A DNA stretch of 64,000 bases from Crambe crambe. Taxonomy: Eukaryota; Porifera; Demospongiae; Poecilosclerida; Crambeidae. The notes under the pieces were generated by a model. That model had not been told where the DNA came from, did not search any database, and saw only the letters and a list, made by a program, of their open reading frames with translations. Every line of letters starts with the position of its first letter. Position 1 is the stretch's first letter. Where the stretch lies: assembly GCA_963924555.1 (NCBI GenBank), contig OZ004595.1, forward strand, positions 1,550,001 through 1,614,000, written 5' to 3'. Shown here one piece after another: positions 18,224-29,680 of the stretch. Made by a program: the position numbers and the translations under genes.

Positions 18224-20783
18224 TACTTACAACTGATGCTTTCAAGTTCTCCTGTGATTTGCTGATTATCAACTTATTCTTTTTCTCACTTGTACTCAGC
18301 ATATCCTCATACTCTTCCAGTCTGCACAGCAAAAGGCAGCAACAGTCACTTAGTAGGATACACAACTCAATGTATGTATGTACCTGGCTTTGAGTTCAGC
18401 ATTCTCTCTCTTCAGTCTTGCCTTATATCCTTCATTGTCCTTCTGGTCTTCCTCTAGCTCTTCAAGTCGGTAAGATAACTCCAGCACCTGCCACATGTGG
18501 TATATAATTATGTTTACATGTGCATGCATGTGTAGGTACATGTGCATGATGCACTGTGCCATAATGTGCATGACATGCATGTGCATGTGGATGTAAACAA
18601 GGAATCAGGCATTGTAAATTTTAGTGTGAGTACAAGACTTTTTTTTCGTACATTCAAGTTGGATGATTCTCAAGCCTTGTACCCAAGCTGGGAACAAGGC
18701 TAAGACTATTTCAGACTTGATACAATGCTTATATCTAGACTCAATGAGGTCATTGCCCCAAGCCTCTGGTTGAAGCATAATTACTAGGTGGGCACTAGCC
18801 TAGGTAAGGATCATTGATTTTAACAACGTAATTAATATTTTAGCACGCGCAAGCTATATTGATATCCAGCAGGATCAAATTAACTGATAGCCTTGGAGGC
18901 GAAGCCAGCAAGAAAAACATGCATTCAAGCCACCAAGAGAGCATTCTTTATGTTATCAGCATGGCTTCATGTCGCATATTTCTATCTATCTATCTATTTA
19001 TCTATCTCTATCGTGAATCCCAACCGACTGCTTAAGCCCTGCGCTGCGGGGCAAAAAAAGGAAAGGACTACCTTATGCCCTTCATTAGAGGATCCTAGAA
19101 TCATGATTACCTGATCATTCAGCCTCAAGCGTTCTTCCTCAACTTCTCCCGGTGTGCTCCCCTGACTTGGACTGTCGGGTGGCAAGGTGAGTTGGTGCCT
19201 GTGCAGCAGCTGCCTGGCCACCAGTGTCGGACTCTCTCTCCTTATCGTGCCTGGGGACCTGGATCCAGGCCTATATGTAAACAAACAATAAACAAACAAC
19301 AACAGTATGAAATATTCTATTAGTTCCTTGTGTGCCCCAGTTTAATTTATACTCTCAATCTTCATTCCAATAATCTGAGAGTAATCCAACAGCTTATGGT
19401 AACATGATTATGTACGTGGATTGGGTAGGAGGGAGACCGGAGGGCGAGTCCTCATCTTCACACGGGTCCAGAACAAACTCAACTTCCTCTGACTGGCCAA
19501 CACTGCAATTTAAAAACATACATAACACTCTGCTCAATAAACGGAACACAAGGTTCAGAGGATTACCCATACAGTGCTTATGATAAGAAATTGATATTGA
19601 CCGGACATGATGTATAGTTTGTCCCTGGACATTGCATCAGTGTGCATTTTAACCAGTACTTTTGTCCTGACAAACAAATAATGACCAGACATATGCCAGT
19701 ATTGGCCGGAAAATGTCTCAGGCTGTTATCATAAGCTCTGCCATAGTGCTTTTTTGGAAAACTGGTGACCTTTGGCCACGAAAACAGAAATTTGTATGAC
19801 CTACACTTGTACCTGGTGGATGCCATGTATCCATTGGAGACACAGGCATTGTCATGACGACTGATGGGATAAACGTCATCACTGGAGAAGGCACTGTCAT
19901 ACTCTTCAGTGGAGTTCAGCTGTGGTGTGTGAGTCGTTACAAGATAAGTTCATGGAAATTTCAACACCTTCTCATAATAATCATGAGAGAGACTCTCTGC
20001 CTGCTAAGAACTAGGTCCATGGGTAATTAGGCTAATACACATGCACTGAGTGAAAAATATAGAGCTGAAGTTTAACCTATTGATTTCCAGTTCTGGTACT
20101 ATGTGTCTATGTGCTCCAGGGAGGGGGGACCTCTAAATACCTGATATACATCTAACATAGTCATATATTTTTCAACCTGTGTAAACAAGGTGCTAATTAG
20201 ATGTTAAATTTAATTACTTCTGATCTGAATTGGTGTTAAATGACCCACTAAGGACACACAATCCCTACAGGTATGCTGAGCTCAGAGTGTGCTGGTACCA
20301 GGTTTGCTCTGAGCCAGAGTGCTGGTACCAGGTTTGCTGGTACTGGTAAGTCAAGTCATATATAGTGCTGGATAAGCTTCTTATATACCTGAGCTGAGAT
20401 TGAAGGGGTTGATGGTGCAGATTCAGAACTCTGAACATGTTGATTCTCTGGAGTAGTAAAATATCAACCCCCAATGAAGATCATACTCCTATAATAGAAC
20501 CCCTGAACGAGGAGGATACCAATGGAACCCCTATAATCAAACCCCTGAGAATGAGAATACCAGTGGAACCCCTATAGCTATACGATCAAACCCCTGTGAA
20601 TGAGGATACCAGTGGAACCCCTATATACAATCAACCCCCAACATTGTAATATAGCCACCTTGAGTGTACTGGGAATTACCTTGAAGAAAGGACTTAGTGC
20701 CTTGATAGAACATATCGAAGGAGATGCTTCCAGTTCCCTGAGGGTCCATCACTTGTATCAGGCATTCAATATCCTGTGTGTGT

Positions 20784-20831
<48 letters not shown>

Positions 20832-22941
20832 GGGAGTAGTGATCATGTAGCGTCATGTAGTGATCAGTCCAGGTCAGAGGTGGAACAATTATCATCTGAC
20901 CATGACCATGCATGCAGTACGTGTGTGGGGGTCTCAAGGGAATGTTGTATCGTAGACACTTCAGCTCAAATGCAGTGTGTATATTATTCACACAGCACAG
21001 CCATAATATCTTTAGGAAGGTGGGCACACACATATGAATGTGGGCAGGGTATAATAGTTGACCTGTGGTTCCTAAGGTTATTTGGTCAAGCAGAGGAGAG
21101 CCTTGTCTGTAATTAATGGCTGAAAAAGGAATACAGGCATCATCAGGGACCCCTCTAAGATGTGCATTGTACGTATGCTGCATAGGTTGTGTGCATAAAA
21201 CTGTTTGATCACACACAGTATGAGGAATGTGTCGCTGCCTTATCACTTCTCACATGACAACCATTGCTACAACATTGACACAAACAGCCACATGTACCAG
21301 ACAGAACTCGCTCTGCAGGTGCTATACATATCATTAACCCTCCAGTATTGCTGTATGATGTTGGCCAATATAATAGTGTTGGAACGTGTGAGTAAGTGCG
21401 GCTTGGTTCGAAACAAACACCATACTGTGGCTTCTTCAATGAATGACTGGACTCACTAATTGCTACTTTGATGAGCGTTTGCATCAAACACGCACACGAC
21501 ATGGTTATCATGTCCATACATAAGAATTTAATTTCCTGTCATCCTCACAACATTTGATTATCCTATACTTCTATAGCAACTGTTGAGAAAATTTTGCCAA
21601 ATTGTGTGTGGCTTCAACAAAACCTATTCATGCCCTTATTCCCAAGGATTATGTGCAATTTTCCTTCTTTCCTCCAAGGAAACAACACATGGAATACATG
21701 TTATTGAGTGAATCAAATATTATAGAGTCTTAAAATCGATTGGTGTCAGGAAACTGAATGTTATTGTAACTATCATCGTGAATATGCGTCATCTTTATCT
21801 TCACCTTCAGCTTTTCTATACTCTCCCACTCACAACAGGTGGCCGATTCATGCAGCCAGACATTACTTACCTACACATGACAGATGATTTTTGACACCAA
21901 GTTACATATGAACCAGAGTCTCCTTAATACCAGGGTCCTCCCCATTAGGAGTGCTACATTCTCTTCATTAAGAAAAGTCCCTCCCATTAGGAGTGCTAGG
22001 GCTCTCTTCATTAAGAACCTGATCTCAGGGTCCTCCCCATTAGGAGTGCTAGGGTTGAATCTGGTCTCAGGGTTCTCCCCATCGTGGTAGGCTAGTCTCT
22101 TCAGTCACCAATAGAAGAAGGGGTGTATCAAGGAGAAAGAGGGTCACTCAAGAGGAAGAGATGGGGAAAAGGAAAGAGAAAAAGGATAGAGGAAGGGGTG
22201 TGGTAAAGAGAGGAAGCAAGGATCACTCAAGAGGAAGGAGTGTGGCAAGGAGGGGCGGAAAGAGGATGTATGATGAGGGGTGATTTAATTCAAAGGGTGG
22301 AAGTGATAATATAGTGGAGTCAAAGAGGGACAAGAGGGGAACTGAACCACAGGTACACATCCATTGACTATTGGGTAGCTGGTAGTCTCACGGGCCAGAC
22401 AGCTTTTTTCTCTCTCGCCACTCTGCTAAAAAAAAAAGCGGTTTGGCCCACGAGACTAGGTAGCTGGATGACACATCTAATCCTCTCCTCTGATAGGATG
22501 ATAAAAGACAGAGCCATTCTGAGGATAACAGTTCTCAATGCAACAGGAAATTCAGTGCAGTTAAGGAAAACTGCATGACTGCAATTATATTAATCTTGGT
22601 CACAGCCGAGCCTATACTTCATCTCTGTAACTGTTTTATAAACACTGACCAGAGCTGACAACAACAAATGCCACGAAAACACTTTCAGTTTAGACACCTA
22701 CCATTGGAAAATGCATGCCAATAAAAGGGGGAGTGTCTTTTATGGTCATGGCTTGGGGTGTATTGACCACCACCTATGATTGTTCATGTAATTGCTAAAT
22801 TTCTACCTGGGATTTGTCAAAGTGCTCTTGACCTATTCTCCTGAAGTCCTGAGCGCGAATAAGGCCGTCTTTATCCTGATCACAAAGGTCGAATATCATC
22901 TTCATGTGTTCTTCTCCATTTTTCAACGAATCCATTAGCAT
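15885..22941 (-). CDS. Class II Rab11 family-interacting protein (FIP3/FIP4/Nuf type)
   Basis: Class II FIPs bridge Rab11 (and Arf) to motors and tethers on recycling endosomes and in cytokinesis. Exons in transcript order: 22807-22941, 20680-20773, 20389-20447, 19813-19919, 19416-19502, 19111-19270, 18384-18487, 18231-18321, 17965-18096, 17427-17564, 17068-17193, 16424-16555, 15885-15998; all phases agree, 492 residues. EF-hand 1 is at about residues 21-32 (DQDKDGLIRAQD). EF-hand 2 at about 55-66 (DPQGTGSISFDM) lacks the usual acidic residue at position 12. An acidic Ser/Pro-rich linker follows, then coiled coil from about residue 220. The C-terminal Rab11-binding domain ends with LKNYIDGMLATIMETHPEIL, close to the YID..L..IME..P.iL pattern. 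The last exon has two in-frame acceptors 9 bases apart (15998 or 15989). The start is the first Met after CTACAG; an upstream exon is possible. Confidence 0.87.
16077..16400. mobile_element. TA-flanked MITE of the CAGTGG family
   Basis: Left end CAGTGGAATTTTTGAATAAT and right end ATTATTTGAAGGCTTCACTG are inverted copies, each flanked by TA (16075-16076 and 16401-16402), as in Tc1/mariner-type elements. Inside are words like GGACACTCTGAAAGAGGACA. Related pieces are at about 1567-1740, 37531-37794 and 54545-54600. Confidence 0.75.
16620..16975. repeat. Minisatellite in Rab11-FIP intron, ~30-base unit
   Basis: About nine tandem copies of a unit reading TATAGGGGCACCTCTCAATG plus CACTAGAGTAAT, with A/C and G/A variants between copies. 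It lies in the intron before FIP exon 12 (transcript order: between the exons at 17068 and 16555). Confidence 0.9.
17248..17271. repeat. G-run
   Basis: A run of about 24 consecutive G on the + strand in a FIP intron. Length is probably unreliable in any assembly. Confidence 0.85.
17580..17935. repeat. GC-rich minisatellite in Rab11-FIP intron
   Basis: About ten imperfect units around GGCAGTGGGGACCGGACACC separated by CAGTGGGGCC-like text, filling nearly all of the intron between the FIP exons 17965-18096 and 17427-17564. Open frames through it are artefacts. Confidence 0.88.
18176..18222. repeat. C-run and (CA)n next to FIP donor
   Basis: C-rich stretch and a CA dinucleotide run of about 25 bases immediately downstream (on the minus strand) of the donor of the FIP exon 18231-18321. 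Confidence 0.85.
20480..20640. repeat. ~50-base tandem repeat in FIP intron
   Basis: Three to four copies of a unit containing ACCAGTGGAACCCCTATA and ATCAAACCCCTG with GAATGAGGAT. No coding potential. Confidence 0.8.
20774..20832. repeat. (GT)n(G)n tract at FIP exon 2 acceptor
   Basis: On the + strand a GT run followed by about 34 G. On the coding (minus) strand this reads C-run, CA-run, CAG and serves as the acceptor region of FIP exon 2 (starts 20773). Confidence 0.85.
20833..22806. other. First intron of Rab11-FIP gene
   Basis: About 2.0 kb between the first two FIP exons. FIP exon phases join without any further exon here. It holds a tandem repeat at about 21915-22085 (unit CTCCCCATTAGGAGTGCTAG, about four copies) and a purine-rich + strand block at about 22110-22340 (AAGAGGAAG-like units). 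No gene supported. Confidence 0.7.
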
Positions 22942-23238
22942 AGCAGCCAAGCTGTAGGTAATGCTACGTACGTATAGCAGGCTCGAATTAGCCTAGCTCT
23001 TGTTAGTTTCTACTCCTACTCCACATTTCTTGTTTATTGCGGTTTTAATTTAAATTGCAATTACATCATACAAATAGGACCGCGCCCCCTTTCCTATCGA
23101 CGCGCGTATGTGTACTCATGCGCGCGCGCAAGGGGGCGTTTCCGGATTCGCGTGCTAGACAAGAAACGAGACAAGAAAGGTTTTTTATTTAGCTAGCTAG
23201 CAGACTAAGCCGCTCCCATTGATTTCATAATCTCTACT
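22942..23238. promoter_or_regulatory. Shared divergent promoter, Rab11-FIP and methyltransferase
   Basis: The 297 bases between divergent start codons contain a local CpG-rich patch (CGACGCGCGTATG, GCGCGCGCAAGGG near 23080-23160), unlike the AT-rich surroundings. The promoter role is inferred from position and composition. Confidence 0.55.
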
Positions 23239-24655
23239 ATGGACCAAGCTGAATCTTCATACGCTTACAATCCAGAAGCAAATCGTATATTTCCTTCTAA
23301 AGAATATCTCAAACGATTTTCAGATCCCACTGGGGACCCTATGAGAGTGCATATAAAGTTTCTTGAAGCGTGGCATAACTTCTATCAAAAGCATGGAGGT
23401 GAGCTTGGTGGGTCAGCAAATCTGCTCGAATTTGGTGGTGGACCTACCCTCCACTCTCTCATCACTGCCTCCAAACATGTGAGGAACATTACTTTTTCTG
23501 ACTACGCAGAGTCCAACAGAAATGAGATCACCCTATGGAAGGATAAGGCAGATGAACGTAAGTATGGGGGCCAGGGTGGGAAACCAGTCGTTGATAGAAG
23601 TGCTATTGTGGAACCTCTCGAGTAAACACACTTTTTAATAATAATCGATAAGTGGATTCTTACCTTTCTAGCACTTTTAAAAATGGAGTCATTAATAGTC
23701 TCTAATTTGTGATTCATTAGGGCATGATTGGTCTCACTACATCAAGTACGTTGTCGCTCAAATGGAAGGAGATACTGCTGAAGGTGCCCTAGAGAAACGA
23801 GAAGAGGTATTGAGGCAGAAAATCACAGAAATCATCCCGTGCAACCTCAGAAACAGTGGCTCCATCGTTCCTGAAACTAAGTTCTCCTCTTTTGATATCG
23901 TACAGACAAATCTGTGTCTTGAAATAGCATGTGACTCTGTAGATGAGTTCAAAAAGACGGTCTGCAAGCTTGGAAAGCTTTTGAAGCCTGGGGGATATTT
24001 GCTCTGTCTTACTGCTAAAGGGGGTGCGTGGTACACTTGTGCTGGAGGAGGTGACAAAATGCATCAGTTGAAGATGGCAGAAGAAGACATCTTGACGGCC
24101 TTTAAGGAAGCAAGTGAGTAATACGTGGTAATGTGTACTTTAGGTAGTCCAAATTTGGGTATAAAGAAGAATTTGACCTCAATAGGTGGTGTGATACTAC
24201 TAACTACTATGTGGAACTAGTGGAAAGGGTGACCCATGACATTATTGAGATTGAAACCATGAGCTAGTACAGAAATTTGGGTCTATATCTTGTTTCCCAA
24301 AGCTGCCTAACTTTTGAGGCTAAGTATTAATGATTTTGGTTGATGAGTTAGTGCAGGGAATTAAATTTTTAAGCACATGTACCTTGAACCTTGTGAACTT
24401 TGACTTTTACTTGGGTCCCTTTTCTGAATGAGAATTATGGCTATGAAATCTATTCCACAAGCTGTTGGATACAGAGTTACCAAGCAGATCATGACTGCAA
24501 TAAGAGTGGCTTCACAGTGGCACAGCAGTTATTTATTTCATGTTGTTGTTTTTTTAGGTGAATTGACTTTAGTGGAGTCTTACAACATTGAACCTTTGCA
24601 GAACCCTCTCAGTGCAACAAAGTCTTTCCAATTCACCATAGCTCAGAAAAAATAA
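23239..24655 (+). CDS. NNMT/PNMT/TEMT-family SAM-dependent methyltransferase
   Basis: Exons 23239-23557, 23721-24113 and 24558-24655 give 269 residues, close to the family size of about 264. Family members methylate small amines (nicotinamide, phenylethanolamine, indolethylamine) in the cytosol using S-adenosylmethionine. The SAM-binding motif I is at about residues 63-74 (LLEFGGGPTLHSLI). SDYAESNRNEI follows, matching the ADY...N motif. Further on are FDIVQTNLCLEIAC and LGKLLKPGGYLLCL. An N-terminal tyrosine region (YNPEA... LKRFSDPTGD) also fits the family. The substrate cannot be read from sequence, and the sponge protein need not use nicotinamide. The start is the first Met, just downstream of the CpG patch. 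Confidence 0.88.
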
Positions 24656-24866
24656 TCCTACCAACTATAGAATTTTTGTGTCGATTAATTTTTTTACGTA
24701 TGTGTGACGTCATAATATGTAATGCGCGCGCATATTATGTTTATGCGCATCCCGAGCCTTTTTTAGTTGCACCATATAGGATTTTTTTTTCCTGTCGCTC
24801 GTTCATTCCGTCTCTGCAACTTCAGAAACTATCTGTTCATTCCCAAGTCTTTTTTTAAAAGCTACA

Positions 24867-27800
24867 ATGGTGAGTTAAGCTAACTCGATAGGGTTTAGCT
24901 GGCTGGCTAGCTTTGTAGGCTAGCTAGCTATCACGACTCTGATTTCTGTTGCAGGCCACTCACGGGACCGTAACTCCCTTTCCTGGATTCAATGCAGAAG
25001 AAGACTGCAAGAAGCTGAGAAATGCTATTAAAGGACTTGGTAGGTTGGGAAAATAGAGAAAAAGTATTTAAAAATAAGGCCCTGCCTAATATTTTTTCAG
25101 GGGCTATTGTAGTTAGGGTGTGGTAGATGGAATTTCTTATGGATTAGCAGTAGGTAATATGTTTCTAGCTATTAACTTAGCAGCTAGAGCTCCATAGTGA
25201 TGATATACCTGAGTGAATCCAGCAGTTAGCAAGCTGCAACAGGTGTTTTCTCAGCGCCAGGTTAGCTATCAGGTATAGAGTCTAGATGTGTAGAGGAACA
25301 CAATGATAAGTGTAGTCATTACCACAATTTTTGGAAACTTCACTGCAGCTGTTAAAAAGTGTGGTTAGCTGTAGCCTGTGTGTGAAGAGTTTAGGTTTAA
25401 AGTTTACTTATCAGAGAAATCACTTGGTGCGATAAACTTCATGTACATCTATACAGTTAGTATGTGCACGAATGCTGGTTCCAAATGGCAAAGATCACTT
25501 CAGTGTTTCCCTGGGGATTCACTCCCTCAAATATAATCTGTGGTGTTTGGATACAGCCTGATCTAGTCATGCTAGCTTTAGCAAAGGTTAACTGCCATGG
25601 TGGTTTATTCTCCTACTGTGAATAATCCTCCGTTCTGTCTTTATATGAGCTTGTCCTATGAATATTATTCCCACAAATGAATAAGGGTGGGGCACCCTTT
25701 GGATAATAAAGAGAAAGCTACTGTTTGTTTAAAAGTACAGCTAAGGAAGACTCTCTGCACTTATATAATTAAGCATAGAAGTCAAAAATTCATATCAAAG
25801 TATGTTTGAAGTCTTAGTACTAAGCACTGTAGTGTAAAAGTGACACTGTGGAGGTGTCTTTCTAATGTATGAAGCCTCAGTCGTGAATGAGACTCTACAG
25901 GGAAGCTTACAAATCGTTGCTTGGCTAGTGACAGATATCAAATAACTTGTCACAGGTGTTAGATGTTGCTATGGAAGACTTAACTGTGCTGCAGTCTCTA
26001 TTTGACAGTTACATGGTTTTGAGTCTGGTAGTTATGGAATTCACAAGATAGAGTTCTATTAATTTTTTTTGATCAATGTAGTGTCCTTACTCCTGGAGTA
26101 CAAATATTAGGGTGTGCTATTACTCTGTCACACCCAAGACTTCCTTACTTTGATATAGCTAATATGGCTGAAATCAGATAAGAAATGTTGCTAGGATACT
26201 GTGGTAGGCTTAATTAAATTTTCTGCTAAAGTATTCAGTTGCTAGGATACTATGGAAGTAGAGAGTCACAAATGAGAAAGAAGAACCAAGTGTAATGCTG
26301 TAGTACGTTAATGCTATTCGCATGATCTTTGGCAGTCTGTAGAGTTCTTTGAAAAGGTCTTTATTTAAGGACACGAGACCCTGACTGAACTATTCAAGTG
26401 TACTAACTTCCACACCCTATTGGCACTATATTTATAGCACTGATACTTAACCTAGTTCTCCCACATAGTCCTCCACTTTGTACCATCACATATACCGTGT
26501 CAATTCAGTCAGGACTATAATTATGTAAACTCATGCAGTCCACTACTTGTACCGACACTACAACCATGTTCATGCACGAGAGTAGGTAGCAACTATTCAA
26601 TTCTCCACTAGCACCTGTTGCTCATTGTACTCAATTTGTTCTCTCATTTTATAGTTCAAAGGTACACATAATTGCCTAGTGCAGAGTGCAGTGCTTTGCA
26701 AGTTGATTGGCAGATTTCATAACTTACTGCTATGCAAACTCTCTATTATGTATGTTTGCAGTAGTGCACAATATAGAGTTTACTTACAACTGTAGCTAGG
26801 ACATGAACTAACTTGCAAAGCACTGTACTTGGCCAAGCTTGGTATGCCTCCATTTGCCAAGTTTGCTCATCTTTTTCTTCTTGAACTATTCAGGCACAGA
26901 TGAGAAGGCCATCATCGCAATCATTTGCTACCGTAGCAATGATCAGAGGCAGGAACTGAAGGTCAAATACAAGTCAATGTATGGCCAGGTAAAGTGTTAA
27001 CAGATATGTTATATTTGTGGGGGAATTTTTTTTCGTGATTTGCAAATATTTAAAGTGTAACTACAAAATCCACACACAAAAAAACTGGAACTCAACCACA
27101 TGTAGAATGTCTGTTGTAAAATTAATAAATTTTTGCCTGGCCCCTTGCCAAGGACAGGTATAATGTTAACGAATCCTTGCATGGCCTATTATTGTCTCCA
27201 TGCCAACAGGGCATGTGTAACATGCACCAGTAGCTGTTCAATCTAGTGTGGTAGTGTGACTGTGTATATTATCTGTAGTGCAGAAGCCCATTATTAGCAA
27301 ATTCCAGTGAAACAGTATTAATACACAAGTAATTAGATATGTAACTCTATAAATTACCATAAACAGATACACATTGGTGGGGAAGAGCTAACGTTCCAAG
27401 GAACAGATCACAATGATGCGATAGTCTGAAAACATGTTTTTTTAGCCACTCGTATATGATTCTCTCATGGACAATTTGGTGTGAAGATGGTCTTTTATTG
27501 GAATTGTGCATGTAATGGGTGCACGGTGTCAAATTTATTGAGCAGATAATTATTGGGTTTTCAAAACACTGTGTACAAGTATGTCAAAAAAAATGAGCGT
27601 TTGTGATAGATGTTTCTATTAAGACAGTAAATGTTATTTAATCGAGTAATGAGCATTTGTGATAGAGCTAGGTGTGCTTTTGATACTAAGTGAATGTTTC
27701 TATTAAGACAGTAAATGTTATTGTGCAGTAATCGATAATAATTATCATCAGCAAAGGGATTAGAACAACGTTAAATCATACACAGTTTCGATAATTTATT

Positions 27801-29481
27801 AATGGAGGATTATATACACACACACACACACACACCAAAGCATTCATCCAAAAAGTCAACGAAGAAGATATACGCTCTTTCCTCCTCTTGTCGAAATATA
27901 CATCCCTTTACTGAATACTTAACAGTAAAAAGTTCTTTAATGAACTCTAATGTGCAGAAAAATAAATAATATTATTTGTAAATGAGGACACTTTTCTGAT
28001 TAATTTTAGCTGCCATCAATTTTTGCAGGACTTGATTGACGACTTGAAGGGTGACCTGAGTGGAGACTTTGAGAAGACCATTCTTGGTTTGATGATGACT
28101 CCCGCTGATTTCGGTGCTTTCAGCATCAAGAAGGCAGTAAAGGGACTGGGAACTGATGAAGCAGCTCTGGTTGAGGTCCTTTGCTCCAGCACCAACGAGC
28201 AGATGGAAGCCATTAAAGCTTCATACAAGAAATGTGAGTACACTGGGTAATTGCAATGTCTGGATCTGATGACAAATGTTGGTTATAGCTATGGTTATAA
28301 TACTTCCTTGCTGATGCAGTGTACAAGAAGTCTATGGAGAAGGCTGTGGAGACTGATGTGTCCGGGGACTTCAGGAGAATCCTTGTCTCCCTCATCACTG
28401 TGAGTGACCAACCAATTAAAAAAAACAACATAATACGATGATGGATGGTCCCCTCCCCACTTTATGTAGGCTAAGCGTGAACCAGAGGGTGCTGTGGATC
28501 ATGCCAAAGCTGCTGCAGATGCAAACGTGAGTGATTCATGTTATATTTTTAGAAAGTGCTTGAAATAACACTTAACAGGACATTTCGGTCCATTATTTTG
28601 AGCACTGTTAGAGCAGTTGCTATGCAGAAAGTAATGTTTAATCCCAAGATGCCTGTTATTAGATGTTATTAGGTATGCTTGATATTATGAATGCTCAGTA
28701 ATGTAGAGATACTCCTTAATGCAGGAGCTTTACAAAGCTGGTGAAGGAAAGCTGGGAACAGATGAATCAACGTAAGTCATTAGCAAGGGAGGAAAGGCTT
28801 ACTTAGCCACCACCAGTAGCAAGTATATACCTTGGTTGGAGCATAATTTCTGAAGAAATGTGCATCATTTAGAGTAGCTTTCTGTTTCATTATTTATGTA
28901 TTGTGATTACTTCTCTTTTTTTTTTTTTTTTTGATTTGCAGATTCAATCAGATTCTTGGATCCAGGAGCTATGGGATGCTGCGTGCCATTTACGAAGAAT
29001 ATGCAAAGATTTCAAAGAATGACATTGAGACAGCCATCAAGAAGGAGACCTCTGGTGATCTTGAAAAGGCTTACCTTGCCATCGGTAAAGGGGTTATTTT
29101 AAAGTATAAGCCTTATGTTTATGACATTGATGATCTTTACCTGATGTAGTGGAATGTAGCAAGGATACGCCAAGTTTCTTTGCCGGACGCCTCTACAAGT
29201 CCATGAAGGGTCTGGGAACAGATGAAGACACTTTGACCCGCATCATGGTCGCCAGGTGTGAAGTTGACATGGTGGAGATTAAGGCAGCTTTCCAGAAGAA
29301 GTATGGAAAAACTCTTTACTCTTTCATCAAGGTAGGTACCCTTAGAGGTGAGGCCTGAGGGTCTTTAAAAGACTGAAGCAGGTTAAGGATCTCTCAAAAA
29401 TAATTGTTTCTATCTTTTCTTCTTTAGGATGATACTAGTGGAGACTATGAGAGGACTCTGCTGGCCCTATGCCGTGATTAA
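24867..29481 (+). CDS. Annexin, short N-terminus
   Basis: Exons: 24867-24869 (ATG alone), 24955-25039, 26894-26988, 28029-28233, 28320-28399, 28470-28526, 28725-28771, 28942-29084, 29150-29331, 29428-29481; phases agree, 316 residues. It has four annexin repeats and almost no N-terminal tail: AIKGLGTDEKAIIAII, VKGLGTDEAALVEVL, GKLGTDESTFNQIL, MKGLGTDEDTLTRIM. The last residues are LLALCRD. Intron positions in the core match the annexin at 11057-15136, except that the second and third core exons are fused here (28029-28233) and so are two exons near the end (29150-29331). The two genes are thus paralogues. The initiator Met is its own exon, preceded by CTACA and followed by a consensus donor (GTGAGT). 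Intron 2 (25040-26893) and intron 3 (26989-28028) are unusually long for this window and hold no gene I can support. Confidence 0.93.
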
Positions 29482-29680
29482 AGCCAGTGCACTGGAATCA
29501 ACTGACTAACTAGCTATATCTGAACAAAAGTCTTTTTTAGATCGTAGATTTGGAACTGAGCTGTAGTATTCAATTTTTGTTTTTATTTGTATATATCGAG
29601 AGGTGCACGTGACGGTTCGGAATTATGGCACGTGCGCAAGCTGTATAGTGCGCGCGTATACCATGTACCAGCTGTCGAGC

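Noticed and set aside
20758..21246. 162-codon minus-strand frame
   Set aside because: Runs through a C-run and CA-run and intron; only the short FIP exon ending at 20773 is supported.
21770..21890. Possible extra FIP exon on the minus strand (open, with a GTAAGT-like edge)
   Set aside because: FIP exons 1 and 2 join in phase without it and encode two adjacent EF-hands; no proper acceptor-donor pair.
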